A DNA stretch of 64,000 nucleotides from Liriodendron chinense (Eukaryota; Streptophyta; Magnoliopsida; Magnoliales; Magnoliaceae): contig ML058484.1 of assembly GCA_003013855.2 (NCBI GenBank), forward strand, positions 9,969,344-10,033,343. The letters run 5' to 3'. A program made the translations under genes and the position numbers. This document shows positions 1-11,735 of this stretch, one piece after another; within the stretch, counting starts at the first letter, position 1; each line of letters begins with the position of its first letter. A model generated the notes under the pieces. That model saw only the letters and a program-made list of their open reading frames with translations. It was not told the DNA's origin and did not search any database.

Positions 1-59
1 ATGAGTTTTTCAACAAGCCTTACAAGAAGTTCTCGAAACTTTGAATATATAGTTGTTCA

Positions 60-434
60 TGTTGGAAGAGCCTTCAAACTGTGCAGTTATAGGATCCCAT
101 GATCGGTCGGACAGACTGGTCCGACCATTCGGATTAGGTTGCGGGTGTATAGTGAAGACACTAGACAAATCTCATGTGCACGGATCGGTCGGCTGTGGAG
201 GCAGACAGGTCAAATTTTGGAAGTTTCCTCTCTAGACGTTTTTTGCCATACCCGACTGGTCGGCCATGGGGTCCGACCAATCAAGTGTATACGTGGTTTC
301 TTACACAGTTACACAGATCTGCATAAGTTGTTTATATTTTTAGGTTGTTTGCTATATATATTGCATGAATCCGGACTTAGATGATATCCTAAGGTGTCCA
401 AGGTTTCCTAAGTGTATTAGAGAGAGGGGAGAGT

Positions 435-476
<42 letters not shown>

Positions 477-708
477 AGTTTTCTCTTGGGTTTCCTTGCT
501 TGTGGGCTGTTCATCTCTGTAATCTTCTGAATCATAGTGGGTTGCTTTGCGCCGTGGTTTTTTACCCGTTGAGGGGTTTTTCCATGTAAAATCATATTGT
601 CTCTGTGTGGTTGATTGCTTGTGAGAGTGTGATTGCATTGTGTTGCTCGTTTGATTCGAATATTCTACTGTATGTTTAGCCTTGCTTCCGCAGCCGATTT
701 TCCCAACA
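60..708 (+). mobile_element. Copia solo LTR with near-perfect target duplication
   Basis: The 649-bp unit starts TGTTGGAAGAGCC and ends TTTTCCCAACA, so it has the TG...CA ends and short inverted termini of an LTR. It is flanked by GTTCA (55-59) and ATTCA (709-713), a 4/5 target duplication. It matches, in the opposite orientation, the LTR at 11736-12385 that sits next to a primer-binding site. The U3 part carries repeated GGTCGGAC / GTCCGACC palindromic motifs, and an (AG)n tract lies near the presumed R region. No polypurine tract precedes it and no internal region is attached, so I read it as a solo LTR. Confidence 0.85.
439..472. repeat. (AG)n microsatellite inside the copia LTR
   Basis: About 17 AG repeats. 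The equivalent place in the related LTR at 11736-12385 has only a CT-rich remnant, so the tract expanded in this copy. Confidence 0.9.
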
Positions 709-927
709 ATTCAAACAACACATTTCACAGCTTTCACAATTGACTGGATTCAAGAAGATTTTAATTCTACCTAGACAGACAGAGACCCCTAAAGGAAAAA
801 TTGCATGGCCTTTGACGACATTTTGCATGGGACCTTATTCATCAACAATGGATCTCTACACTTTTATATGGAGAAAATCTTTGATACCCTGGCAGAATGT
901 GATGGATGATGCACAATCACTCATAAT

Positions 928-1056
928 TAAATTACTTAGATATCATATTACATAAATGGCATACAAATAATAAATTACTTAGATATCATATTACATAAAT
1001 GGCATACAAATAATAAATTACTTAGATATCATATTACATAAATGGCATACAAATAA
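928..1056. repeat. 43-bp tandem triplication
   Basis: Three essentially identical 43-bp units, each starting TAAATTACTTAGATATCAT, lie head to tail. The lack of divergence points to a recent expansion. No coding potential. Confidence 0.95.
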
Positions 1057-2034
1057 TTCAACTTAAACTGTCCAAATTATAGGCCTCAGTTTATAGATGT
1101 ATAATTAACCAAAAACTAGGTATGTTAATTTGATCATCAGACTATCAGAGTGGTGGACATTTATTGGATGATTAAAAAAGAATACAATTGTCAATTTCGT
1201 ACCCAGAGATTGGACACTAAGTTTTGTCCAATCACCATGATTTTCCACTAAATGGAACGGTTCAGATGATCCAGAAAGAGTCATGATTATGATAGGCCCA
1301 AGCAAGCCACAGTTTCAATATGGAACGAGTAGGCCATCAAACTGGTCCATTTACTGCTAATCTCCACTGTATTGCATCACAAAGTTGAAATTCCATCTCA
1401 TCATACACAAGGATGGTCTAATAATCGATCTGGGACATCCAACTTACTGTGGTACCTCCTTGGATAACCATTGTCCAAAAAATGGTATGATCAAATAATC
1501 CTAACCCTCCATAATGTCTAGAAAAGACACTACCAGGTGGGCCACATTGCCAACCAAAATTCAATTGCCTATATATATGATTCAAATCATACCGGGTTAT
1601 CGATCTTTAATTAATCATGGGCGATACAAGGTTGGACTAGGCGGATCAGGTTGGGGTCAGGTAGGGGCCTGACCGTTACCCTTTTATAAAACAAGCCAAG
1701 AAAACCATCCCAAACCTGACCTGCAACTCATTACCCTATGGCCTGACCCAAACCCACTTAAAAATTTCATCAGGCGCATGCATGACCCGACCCATTTAAA
1801 TTGTAACCGGGACAGGTTCCACAGATTCAACCAGCTGCCTGTGACCACCACACTCGGCTTTAAAGATGGAACATGTGATCTTAACCAATTAGTGAATACA
1901 TACAAAGGGTTCTAACCCATGATTTACTGGTAGACCTATTGCGTTCCAATATTAAGGTCATGGGTGCACACATGTGATCTGTGTTTTAAAAAATAAATAA
2001 AAATAATAATAATAATAATAAAAGAATACATCAA

Positions 2035-2127
<93 letters not shown>

Positions 2128-2394
2128 TTGTCATCTATTAGTTTGTTTTGGGTTATGGGCAAGTTAGGTCTAGACCATCTGGCCTAGCTCGGCCTAAGAT
2201 ATATGGGTGGGTTAGGTTGGGTTCAACTTCAGCCCATAACATTTACTCAGACAGGCCACATGTTCTAACCCCAGCCCGACCCATGACCCATACAGCTTGA
2301 CCCAAAACTGCCTCGAAAGCGGGTCGGCCATTCCCACCCCTAGGTGAGGCCCACCAAGTAGATAAAATGATCAGGACAATGCAAATAAAATCAC
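1057..2394. other. Intergenic DNA, left part of a segmental duplication
   Basis: No gene seen. From about 1434 it is the first copy of a duplicated segment (see 1434-3390). It holds an AT-microsatellite and GC-richer stretches of GGGTTGGG / CCCGACCC type, as seen in small plant transposons. Confidence 0.7.
2039..2125. repeat. (TA)n microsatellite
   Basis: About 43 uninterrupted TA units. The duplicated copy near 4880 has only a short TATGTATG remnant, so expansion followed the duplication, or contraction occurred in copy 2. Confidence 0.95.
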
Positions 2395-2963
2395 TCAAAT
2401 GAAACAAAGACTAACATATATATAAGACAGAATGTTGTGATGATAATGACAATCACACCCTCCATGCTTCATTTCTTTCACAAAACCACCTCGCATACTC
2501 ATGCATTTCCTCCAAAGCTCATCCCCTCCATGCATGACTTTCTTCATAGCGGGCCGTGACGAGATGTCGTCCCACCACGCCTTCACGCGTGAGCGTGAGC
2601 TAATCAGTGAAGCTTTGGGAGTCTTCATGAGGTAGTGAATATATGGGATGTGGTGCAGATCAGCTAAGCTGTAGAAATCCCCAGCTAAGTACTTGCTCTT
2701 GGACAACCTCTCTTCATAGACATCAAGCACATTGCTGAGCTTTTCAACATTCGCCTCAACCACCTGATCATCGGTGGTCCCGCCGAAGACGGGACCAATG
2801 ATGATCTGATGCACGATGGCCCAGATCGGCTGATTGAAAGTGTGGGACTCCACTTCCATCCAGACTCCAACCAATGCCGATTCTTTGAGATTGTCCAGCC
2901 TTAAAAGATCAGGGCTTGTGCCCTTGTTCTTGGTCACTATGTAACGGTCGATTGCACGTGATT
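2395..2963 (-). CDS. GSTF: Phi-class glutathione S-transferase, terminal exon (partial gene)
   Basis: The frame encodes the C-terminal, mostly helical substrate-binding domain of a phi-class (plant GSTF) glutathione transferase, a cytosolic enzyme conjugating glutathione to electrophiles. It begins at ESRAIDRY, the conserved end of the glutathione-binding domain, and continues through LDVYEERLSKSKYLAGDF, SLADLHHIPY and AWWDDISSRP, which are hallmark phi-class segments. The minus strand has an acceptor (GTAG then AATCACGTGC) exactly where plant GSTF exon 3 normally starts, in the usual phase. About 30 residues past the usual C-terminus are non-canonical. The two short upstream exons, including the 49-bp exon 2, were not found up to about 10 kb, so this may be an orphan exon or a gene with a remote 5' part. 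Functionality is doubtful. Confidence 0.8.
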
Positions 2964-4469
2964 CTACATGGCCCATCGAAATCAATTGTTATTAAGATAA
3001 TAAGTGTGATAATCAAGAAGATGGAAATGATCATTTGGCAGTGTGGGGACTTGTTTTCCCAAAAAGGGATGATCACATGAATGAGTTCCATATTTTAGAG
3101 CTTCTGTGGGGTCCAATGTGATGTGAGCGTGGAATCCAGACCATGGATCAGGTGTTTCGCCTCATGCTGACCGTACAGATCATAAAACAGGCTGATCCAA
3201 AGCTCAAATGGGCCACGACACGTGGTACAATGTCAAGTCAGTACACAAGTCACTAAATTCACGCGGTGTGGCCCACCTGAGTTACGGAATGGTCTTGGTT
3301 TTGGAATGTTTCTTTATTTTGGTGGGGAGCGTCTGATGAATGGATTGGATGGCATATACACAGCATGTTGGTTGTTGCATACAATCTGATTGGTCCATGC
3401 AAGCGTGGGGACAATCGGTACTGATAGGAAACGAAATCGGATTGCGTACTGAGTTACTCACTACGCTTTTGTCTTAGTGAGTAGTCTCAGCTGGGCCCAC
3501 CGTAAATGCATGTGGTTTATCCACTCGGTCCATCCGTTTTTCCAGTTCATGTTAGGCGTTGAGACAAAAATTGAATCCAAAGCTCAAGTGGACCATACCA
3601 CAGGAAATAGTGGAAATAATGATTTTGAGTGTTGAAACCTTTTCAGGGCCCACAGTGATCTTTATCTGTCATCCGACATGTTCATAAGATAAAAAAGACA
3701 TGGATGAAGGGAAAACAAAAATATCAACTTGATCCAAAACTTATATTGCCCCTAAGAATTTTTCAACCGTGGAAGTTCAATTTAAACTATTTCCTGTGGT
3801 GTGGTCCACTTGAGATTTATATATGCTTCATTTTTTGGGACCAATACCTAAAATTATCTTTTAAAATGGATGGACGGAGTGGATAAAATACATAAATCAC
3901 AGTGGATCCCACAGAGTTTACTTAGTACGCAATCTGCTTCCCTGTGGTGTAGACCACCTGAGTTTTGCATCGGCCTGAATTTTGGGCGCCCTGGAGAACA
4001 CGAAGGACTACACATGATAGACGGATTGGATATCATGAGCACAGATTTGTGGGCCCCACACATCGGGTTGGAGATTAAGCTTTTTTTTTTTTTTTTAAAA
4101 TCCCTACCATTCATTTGAAGGCTGCCAATAAGATGGATAATATCACCCAACATTGTTGTAGGATGAGCGTTTGATCAATAATCATCCGTTGATTAAGTAG
4201 GACGCACATGTGCAAACAAATAAACATTTAGTAATGTGAAACCAACGGTTTACATGCAAGATACAGGTGCTGCCCACTGAGTATTAGGATGGCTTATTTT
4301 GAGGGACAGGCTAGCCATGTTGTGATAGCCCCATGCTTGGGTCTTAAGTGTAGCCTCAGACCTGGCCTGGCCCATCCCATTGCGGTCTGTTGTAGGGGAT
4401 TCCGAACTCGTCCCTCACACGGGAAAAAGGCCCACAGGCTCATAAGGCCCAATTATAAAGTCCTCGCCG
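2964..4469. other. No gene seen; fold-back repeat material
   Basis: Upstream of the GST exon I looked for GSTF exons 1 and 2 on the minus strand and did not find them. Up to 3390 this is duplicated DNA. 3437-3945 is a fold-back element, and the rest is unassigned. Confidence 0.6.
3437..3945. mobile_element. Fold-back/MITE-like element of the GTGGTCCAC family
   Basis: The ends are inverted: GATTGCGTACTGAGT at left and ACTTAGTACGCAATC at right. Inside, the arms carry the family motifs (CCATCCGTTTTTCCAG, CTCAAGTGGACCATACCACA, then their inverted equivalents GTGGTGTGGTCCACTTGAG and GGATGGACGGAGTGG). Related fold-backs lie at 50605-51308 and about 63090-63610. No coding capacity and no clear target duplication. 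Confidence 0.65.
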
Positions 4470-6100
4470 GACATCGCAACCTCCTTAATAGTCATTGTCC
4501 CAAAAACTGGTCTATCACATAATCCTAACCCTCCTGATGTCAAGAAAATACACTACCAGGTGGGCCACATTCCCTACCAATAATTCGAATCACCCAGCCA
4601 TCACAATCTTTATAATAATGGAAGATCCTGAACGTGACCCCATTTACGAAACAGGCCAAGAAAACCTGACCTACAACCCATTACACAATGGATTGACCCA
4701 ACCCACTTAAAAAATTCATCAAGCCCAGCCACGACCGGACCCGACCAATTTAAATTGTAATCGGGCCGGGCTCCACACACTCAAATCTGCCTGTGACCGC
4801 CACACTCGGCTTTAAAAATGGAATATGGGTTTAAAGGAACGCACGGCCTTGACCAATTAGTGAATACATACAAACATACATAGATCTTATGTATGTATCT
4901 ATACTTGTCATCTATTAATTCGTTTCAGGTTTTGGGCCAGACCAGGTTGGGTCATCTAGCCTGGCTCACTGATAAGATATATGGGTGGGTTAGGTTGGGT
5001 AGCTAGGGTTCAACCCAATCCCAATCCACTTACTTAAATGGGCCACAGTTTCTGACCCGACCCTGACCAACCACTCATCTAGTTTGACCCAAAACCACCT
5101 TAGAAGTGGGTTGGGGTAATTAACACGCGGGCAGACCCAATCCAATGCCACCCCTAGGTGAGGCCCACCAAGTGGACAACATAAATTGATAAAATGGTCA
5201 ATACACTACAGAAAATTCAGAATTACCAAAGAAAGTCAACCAAAGAAAGTCACTCAAAGGAAACAAAGAGTAACATCTAAGACAGAATGTTGTCACGATA
5301 ATAACAATCACACCCTCCATTCTTTATTTATTTCACAAACCACCCTCAGATACTCATGCATTTCCTCCAATGCTCATCCCCTCTATGACTTTCTTTGTCG
5401 CGGGCCGCGGCGAAATATCATCCCACCACGCCTTCACGTGTGGGCGTGAGCTAATCAGTGAAGCTTTGGGAGTCTTCTCGACATTTTCCTCGACCACCTG
5501 ATTGTTGATGGTCCTGCCGGCCCGAGGAGGGAACCGATGAGGATCTGATACACGATGGCCGAGATCGGCTGATTGAAACTGTGGGCCTCCACTTCCATCC
5601 AGACTCCAACCAATGCTGATTCTTTGAGATTGTCCAGCCTCAAAAGATCAGGGCCTGTGCCATTGTACTTGGTCACTATGTAACCGTTGATTGCGCGAGA
5701 TTCTGCACATACGATCGGAATCAATGGTTAGTAAGATAATAAGTGTGATAATCAAGAAAATGCAAATGATCATTTAGCAATGTGGGGACTTGTTTTCCCA
5801 AGTGAGTCCCATATTTTTTTTATCTTCTGTGGGGCCCAACGTGATGTGTACATAGAATCTAGACCGTGGATCAGGTGCTTCACCTCGTGTTTACCATACA
5901 TAAAAAAAAATCAGGCTGATCCAAAGTTCAAATGGGCCACGCCACAGGGAACAATGTGAAGTCAGGACACATGCCTCTATATTCGGCCAACCCGAGTTAC
6001 GGAATGGGCTTGGTTTTGGGAGGTTCCTTTATTTTTATGAAGAACGTCTGATGAATGGATTGGATGGCATACACACAGCATGTTGGGCACTGCATACAAT
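4470..6100. repeat. Segmental duplication, copy 2
   Basis: Second copy of the 1434-3390 segment in direct orientation, about 3 kb away. It contains the broken GST exon. Many substitutions and small indels relative to copy 1 show that it is not recent. Confidence 0.85.
5285..5702 (-). pseudogene. Broken GSTF terminal exon (duplicate)
   Basis: Same exon as 2395-2963, starting at an intact acceptor (GTGCAG then AATCTCGCGC). The beginning reads through the ESRAI, LDNLKESALVGVWMEVE and FNQPI segments. Then an insertion of a few bases near 5510-5530 shifts the frame. Relative to copy 1, 117 bp (copy-1 positions 2627-2743, encoding the YEERLSKSKYLAGDF region) is missing at 5477/5478. The last part (AWWDDISPRP-like) can be recognised in another frame. 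The product would lack the core of the C-terminal domain, so I call a pseudogene. Confidence 0.85.
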
Positions 6101-6426
6101 CTCGAAGTTGCTATGGTAGGCGTCTCCTCCCCATTACTCCCTGTTGTTCCCTGTGGTGTGGCCCACTTGAGTATTGAATTATGTTGATTGTTGGGATCAG
6201 GAGGGTGGTGGCGCATCTAATGGACGATTTGGATGGTCCAGACACATCACTGTGGGCCCAACACAGCCAGGCCCCACCGTGTGACCCCCAACGAAAGCCA
6301 GCAGCTGAAAGAGTGAGTGACTCGGTCGAGTCACTCAAGTTTTCAAGCAGGTTCAACGAGTTTTAATCTTGCTGAGTTGAGTTAACTCCACCGAGTTTTA
6401 GAACTACTCTGCACAGAAGATCCATC

Positions 6427-7034
6427 ATAGTGCTGAAAGTTGGGCAGGTTCAACCCGACCGACCCGACATTGGGTTGGGCTTAGGCAAGAAGTATCGGAT
6501 CCGATCTCGAACTTGGGCTATGCAAACACCAACCCGATCAAGCTTGAGTCGGGCTTGGGTTGAGGTCTCGGGTTGCCCGACCCAACCCAAACCAAACCCG
6601 ATCTATATACAAGTTTCTTATAATTTTATTATACCTTATTAATTTATATTACTTTAGTAAGTAAATTTACAATGTTTGAAATTAGGTATGCCTGAATTTG
6701 ATATGCTTGAGTGTTAAAGGAACAATTTTCCTATATTTTAGCTTATTTGTTTAGAAAAATTGAAGTATTTTTACAATAACTAACTATGTATATAATTAAT
6801 AAAGTCATAGGTATAAAAAATAAGATGTGTATTAAAACATAATTGACTAATGTAATAATGAAAATTTTAGCATATATCAACTCAACCAACCGGTCAACCT
6901 GGTCAAGCCCACTTGGCTTGGGCTTGGGTTAAGAATTCCCAACCCGAGGTTGGGTTGGGTTGAGTTAGGGTTGAGGAATAGGAACCTTGGGTTGTGTTAG
7001 GGTTGAGCACCAATCCACCCGACTTTCAGCCCTA
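6427..7034. mobile_element. Non-autonomous hAT-type element
   Basis: Inverted ends TAGTGCTGAAAGTTGGG (left) and CCCGACTTTCAGCCCTA (right) bound a 608-bp non-coding segment. Flanking 8-mers GATCCATC (6419-6426) and GATCCATG (7035-7042) match 7/8, the target-duplication length of hAT transposons. The ends are rich in GGGTTGGG/CCCGACCC and the centre is AT-rich. No transposase. Confidence 0.8.
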
Positions 7035-7069
7035 GATCCATGCACGTAATGGGCAGTCATGGTTTTAAG

Positions 7070-7201
7070 TAGGGCTGTCAATGGGCCAGGCTCGGGCTGG
7101 GCATAATCAAAATTTTCAATAGGCCTAGCCCATTTGTCCCAGCATAAACAGTTTAAAATCCGGAACTAAGCCAACCCCAGCCACGCCCATTGACAGCCAT
7201 A
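7070..7201. mobile_element. Short hAT-type MITE
   Basis: A 132-bp unit with ends TAGGGCTGTCAATGGG and CCCATTGACAGCCATA, flanked by GTTTTAAG (7062-7069) and GTTTTAGG (7202-7209), a 7/8 match of 8 bp. Size, AGGGCTGTCAA ends and 8-bp duplication fit a hAT MITE. Confidence 0.85.
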
Positions 7202-7284
7202 GTTTTAGGACTTGAACGAGTCCTATATGACTCGTCCGAGTCAACCCCTTACCTCTTAGGAATGCAGTAGACCTTGGTTTTCAA

Positions 7285-7409
7285 TAGGGTGGTCAATGGG
7301 CCGGGCTCGGGCCTGAAAATCAGAATTTGAATAGAGTCAGCCCGAAACAGTTCAAAATTTGGGTTAAGAGACTCAAGACCTATCCCAGGCCGGCCGGTTG
7401 ACGGCCCTA
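7285..7409. mobile_element. Second MITE of the AGGGCTGTCAA family (degenerate)
   Basis: Ends TAGGGTGGTCAATGGGCCGG and GGTTGACGGCCCTA resemble those of the unit at 7070-7201, and the interior is similar. I found no matching flanking duplication, so the boundaries are approximate. Confidence 0.55.
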
Positions 7410-10343
7410 TTGCATGTAACTCAAGAGAAATGCTCCAGTGCTCCAAGCGAGCACTGTAACTATGGTGGTCCTAGTTACATGGAATACTTAGACAGTTCAA
7501 TCCATTGATCTAGACTGTTCATTAGGTCCACTACACATTTCATGGCTACCATGAAAAGCATCAGGATGATAAGACCAATATTAACCATTTGAACAATGGC
7601 CTTAAATATAGATGGCCAAGAACATTTCCCAAAAAAAATGGTGTAAGCAACATTTTGATCCATCTATTTGCGATACTTATAGGGCTCTCAATCGTAACCT
7701 TCCATATGAGAGAGAGAGAGAGAGACAGTTATGCTCAGACGAAGCTAGTTGTATGTCCAACTAGTTGGCATAAGAGCCCACCATTATGTTTGTACAACAT
7801 CTTGCCCGTCCACTAATATTATCCCATTATAAAAATGAGATTCTCCAAAATTCAAGTTAATCCAACTATTAGGTAAGGTACATAAAAAACCCTGAAACAA
7901 CACCTAAAAGCTCACATTCATGTGGAGCATCCTATTTTCACGGTTGGATTGTCTTGATTTTTGGGGCATCTTATTTTTATGGTGGGACAACTTTGCTGGA
8001 CGGAAGAAATGTCATACAAACATGATGGAGGCTCCCATTTGCATTTGAGCATTTCTAGTATATACACGTACACATACATATACTTAAATACACACACGTG
8101 CATATGTGTGTGTACACATAGATAATAGATTCAAGTCAAAAGGACTGGATCATCCCATTAATTTGATTTTTGGTATGGTATGCCATAAAATGCATCATAA
8201 ACTTAATGGACAGCACAGAAAGAACAATTATACTGCCCTAGTGAATTGATTCAAATAGAAGCAGAATAGGAGCTTTTCTCTTTACTAAATGCTATTTATT
8301 TGTCCATCTATGGCCCACCGGATTAAGAAAATTCATAGTGAGAAGATAGGGTCTTAACCAATTTTTGGGACGGCATGGTCAGGCCAGGGCCCAACCTTTT
8401 CATTTGCGGCAAGGCTTGTGCATTCGGCCTCATAGCCTTGGGTTGGACTGGATTGAGCATGAACTCAATCACGAGCAAGCCCACAGATTGAAATGGCTCA
8501 CCATGAATGGTGTTGCCTAAGGAGTCCATTGAGAGCATGATTCTTATCAAACGGTCGTAGATCTATTGATCAGAGATGCAAACAATTGAGATGCTACCGA
8601 TCAACATATATGCTTCAGACAACCTGATCAGTCTGTCCAAGGATGGAACACTTGGCGTTTACACCCGATCTATCATGGCTACATCCAATGAGTGGGATGT
8701 TGCCTGTATTTACAAAGGCAAACAAAAAGTACTCACAGAGCATGAAAGAGAAATTGTGAGGATCCTAATAAATATATCTTTGCAGAAGATGCATGTCAAG
8801 CCAGAAATGCTAAAATGCGCGATGTCAAACAACACTTGTTCGAAAAGCTATAGCCATTAGAGGATGGTGTATTAATGTATATCAAGGCACTTTAACACTC
8901 CCCCACCTGCAGGGTGAAACTCTAGAGGCCTACATATAATCAAAACCTTAGAGGCAGTCATCATCTCGGAGACATATGGCAAGCAAGTATAAGCTACAGA
9001 TATGAAGGTGTTTGAAGAGCACGCGTAACTCAACACAAGACAGAGGTGGTGATATCTAGTGACATATGCCGAGTTTAATTGATTATATGCAATTATAGAC
9101 TTCTAAGTGGTACGCTAGGAGGAGAAAGTCACCTAAAAACAAAAATACAACCAACATGGTGGTTAGCTGCCCTATCTCAAAATAGTAGTATACCAAGCCA
9201 AGGTTGCTAACCGATTGGAATATCAATCCTAAAAGCCGAAAGACCGTATGTAAGGTTACCACCTAACCCAAGTCATAAAAGTAGCACAAAATAAAGATCT
9301 TTGGGCCCTTCTCAATTCAAATACAATAACTTTTTTTAGCTCAACGTTGTCTATTAATCTTTCATCCCTCATGGATACCTATTTACTTAATACAACCTAA
9401 TTTATCCTATCCACTTTTGTCTAGCGTCATGTTGCAGCAAGTCTGGATCCATTTTCGTTGCTTAGTTTAGTTCTCCACTCCTATGCAATATCATTGCAAC
9501 AAATTAGTTTAGTTTAGTTAAATATCCATAATCTTGTCATTGGACCCCTAAAAATCCTAGGTTCTTAGCATTCCTCAATCACATCTTGTTGACTAGACCA
9601 TGACCATCCAAGTTCAGAAGACTGTCCATCGTCCATAGCCGTCTTGCCTCTTCAAACTGCCACGGTAATTTATTTTGCTTTATTTTACTTTATCTACTAA
9701 TTATATTGTATTTATATTCAAATCAATAAAATCAGCACTTGGCCTTTAGTTTCTTGTTTTCTTTCTTAACATTATTTTTGTTGATGAACGCAACAAAGCT
9801 ATTATCATTTTAATAAAAGTCATTGTCTTCAAGGTAAAAAGAGCTCATCCAAAAGACCAACCCTCTCCTTCACAAATCTAATGATTCCTTGTCAATCATT
9901 GAGCGAGTAGGCAGGCCAATTTTCAAAGGTTTTGTCCTAATCCAACTAGTTTCACACCTGAGGTCGCAACCCATTTGGTTATATTCGAGTTGAATATAAC
10001 TTTGGTATTCAAACACTCATACTTGAAATGAAACCCTTCACTATAAGTGTCGGAGCTAGCACAAAAACAGTCCAGAGGAGAATCATAGAAAAACATTCAC
10101 GCTGCCTCACCATCGACCGGTCGCCCAACCGGTCTGAGCCCCTTGCAAACCGATCGCCCGACTGGTCTAAGGTGAATGAAAAGAGTCCAGCAGCCTCTTG
10201 CTGTGCACTAGGCTAAAGTTAGACTGGTCGCCCCACCGGTCTGAGCACCCAAAACCTGCACAGTTTGAAGGCTCTCCAACAATCTCCATCGAGGCTTCAA
10301 ACGTTAAATAAAAAACCATCATTGCTTCGTCATCTTAACTTCA

Positions 10344-11548
10344 TCATAGCTCCACCGCTTTCGTGTCTCTATCAACTCTAACCTTGCACTTACACGCCCT
10401 TTCTGCTCTTCTCATGTGGCCCTTAGGCACTTGCCACATACAAGCAACCATGGATCTTCCTGCCGATCTCGCAGCTTCACTGTGAATTATGCTCCCAATC
10501 AACTTGTAAAGATGGCCACTCCTCCGTGCCTTCATGCACACGAGTTCCCCTTTCATCACTTTACAACAACGATCGCGACCGATGAACACGCACATTTTCT
10601 CCTCGAATGCACTAAGAGAGATCACATTCATCTTTATCTTGGGGACATGCTTCACATCTTCCAGGACTCGTTCAATCCCATCGAACATCCTGATGCTCAC
10701 CGTACCAATACCCACCACCTTATGAGTGTAGCCATCGCCCACAAACACTGATTCACCACCACACTCCCTGTATGTCGTGAATGAACTACATTCAGGACAA
10801 ACGTGACATGAAGCCCCTGAATCTAGGATCCACTTTCTATCGTGAGATCCCTTGCCGGATACAGTCAGAATTTCACAAAGATCGTCACCGTCCTCTACGG
10901 TATTAGCTCCTTTTCTAGAAGAATTTTCATATTTCTCTTGCTTCAACTTGGGATTCTGACAATCCCCTCTCATGTGACCTTCCTGGCCACAACTCCAGCA
11001 CCGCACATTGGCTTTCCATTTGCCCTTGGCTTTAGATCTCGATTTAGAATATCCCCCATCATACTTAGAATTTTTCCCCTCATAATTAGTGCCTTTGAGA
11101 AAGAAGAAGAACCCATGTTACCGCTTTTCTTTCTCATCACCTTCGACTGGAGGGCTGAGATAACGGTCTCAACGTTGATGGTCTCCCTCCTTGCGCACAA
11201 AAAGTCCATGAATGACTCATATGAATCTGAAAGAGAATTCAACAAGATGCATGCTTGATATTCATCCTTCATCGGCTCATCTATCTCCACCAACTTGCAA
11301 ACTAGCCAATTTAATGTGCTTAAGTGGTGCTCCACATCCGTCCCCTCCGCCATCCTCAATGTGAACAACTGCATTAATAGATACATCCAGTTCTCTTGAG
11401 ATTTCTTGGCATAGACCTTCCCTAACTTAGCCATTGTATCAGCCGTTGTCTTCTCCTTCGTGACGTGATAGAGGACATCATCTATAAGGCAAAACAGGAT
11501 CGAGGTTCTAGCCTTCTTGTCGAACTTTGTCCACTCATCCTCTTTCAT
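10344..11548 (-). pseudogene. Copia gag-protease remnant
   Basis: The first frame (11548 downwards) is a copia-type gag of the UBN2 kind, with motifs such as LLNSLSDSYESFMDFL. Near 11100 a 1-base frameshift moves the reading to a second frame. That frame holds a CCHC zinc knuckle (CWSCGQEGHMRGDC), the retropepsin active site (WILDSGASCHVCP) and a pre-integrase segment (GELVCMKARRSGHLYKL). The frame then runs off into unrelated residues at the internal deletion. Not functional. Confidence 0.9.
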
Positions 11549-11720
11549 ATTCTCAGGTCACTTTCCAAGAGCTTCATCAAGCCCTTACTGAACTAAAAGG
11601 GATTCAACCTTCACCTTTCATAGTTTGAAGTTATTTCTGTCAGAGAACTTCTCTATATCGAACATTATGCTTGATCTTATCTTCTCGTCTCAGATCTGAA
11701 TTCTACTCCACCACAACTTT

Positions 11721-11733
11721 AGCTATGATACCA
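11721..11733 (-). other. Primer-binding site for initiator tRNA-Met
   Basis: Minus strand TGGTATCATAGCT, two bases inside the 5' LTR end. It differs by one base (T for G) from the usual plant TGGTATCAGAGC, complementary to the 3' end of initiator methionine tRNA. It fixes the element's orientation. Confidence 0.9.
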
Positions 11734-11735
11734 CT

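Larger units (their letters stand above)
1434..3390. repeat. Segmental duplication, copy 1
   Basis: Aligns by eye in the same orientation with about 4470-6100. Shared landmarks in order are CACTACCAGGTGGGCCACATT, TGACCGCCACACTCGGCTTTA, the GST exon, its intron start, and GTCTGATGAATGGATTGGAT. This copy is longer mainly because of the (TA)n tract and a 117-bp GST segment that copy 2 lacks. It carries the better-preserved GST exon. Confidence 0.85.
6101..10045. other. Gene-poor intergenic stretch
   Basis: Contains small hAT-type elements (6427-7034, 7070-7201, perhaps 7285-7409), a short AG tract near 7711 and AT-rich DNA. A 94-codon frame at 8576-8860 (+) resembles nothing I recognise. The sequence around 8850-8890 (GATGGTGTATTAATGTATATC...) recurs near 62540, so that part is repetitive. 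No supported gene. Confidence 0.6.

Noticed and set aside
8576..8860. 94-codon plus-strand frame, possible gene
   Set aside because: No family resemblance, and the adjacent sequence recurs near 62540, so it is more likely repeat-derived.
2990..10000. Searched for GSTF exons 1 and 2 upstream of both GST exons
   Set aside because: No 49-bp exon-2-like sequence or start exon seen by eye; absence is not proven.
10416..11258. Plus-strand frames of 111 and 138 codons
   Set aside because: Antisense to copia gag-protease, which is clearly recognisable on the minus strand.
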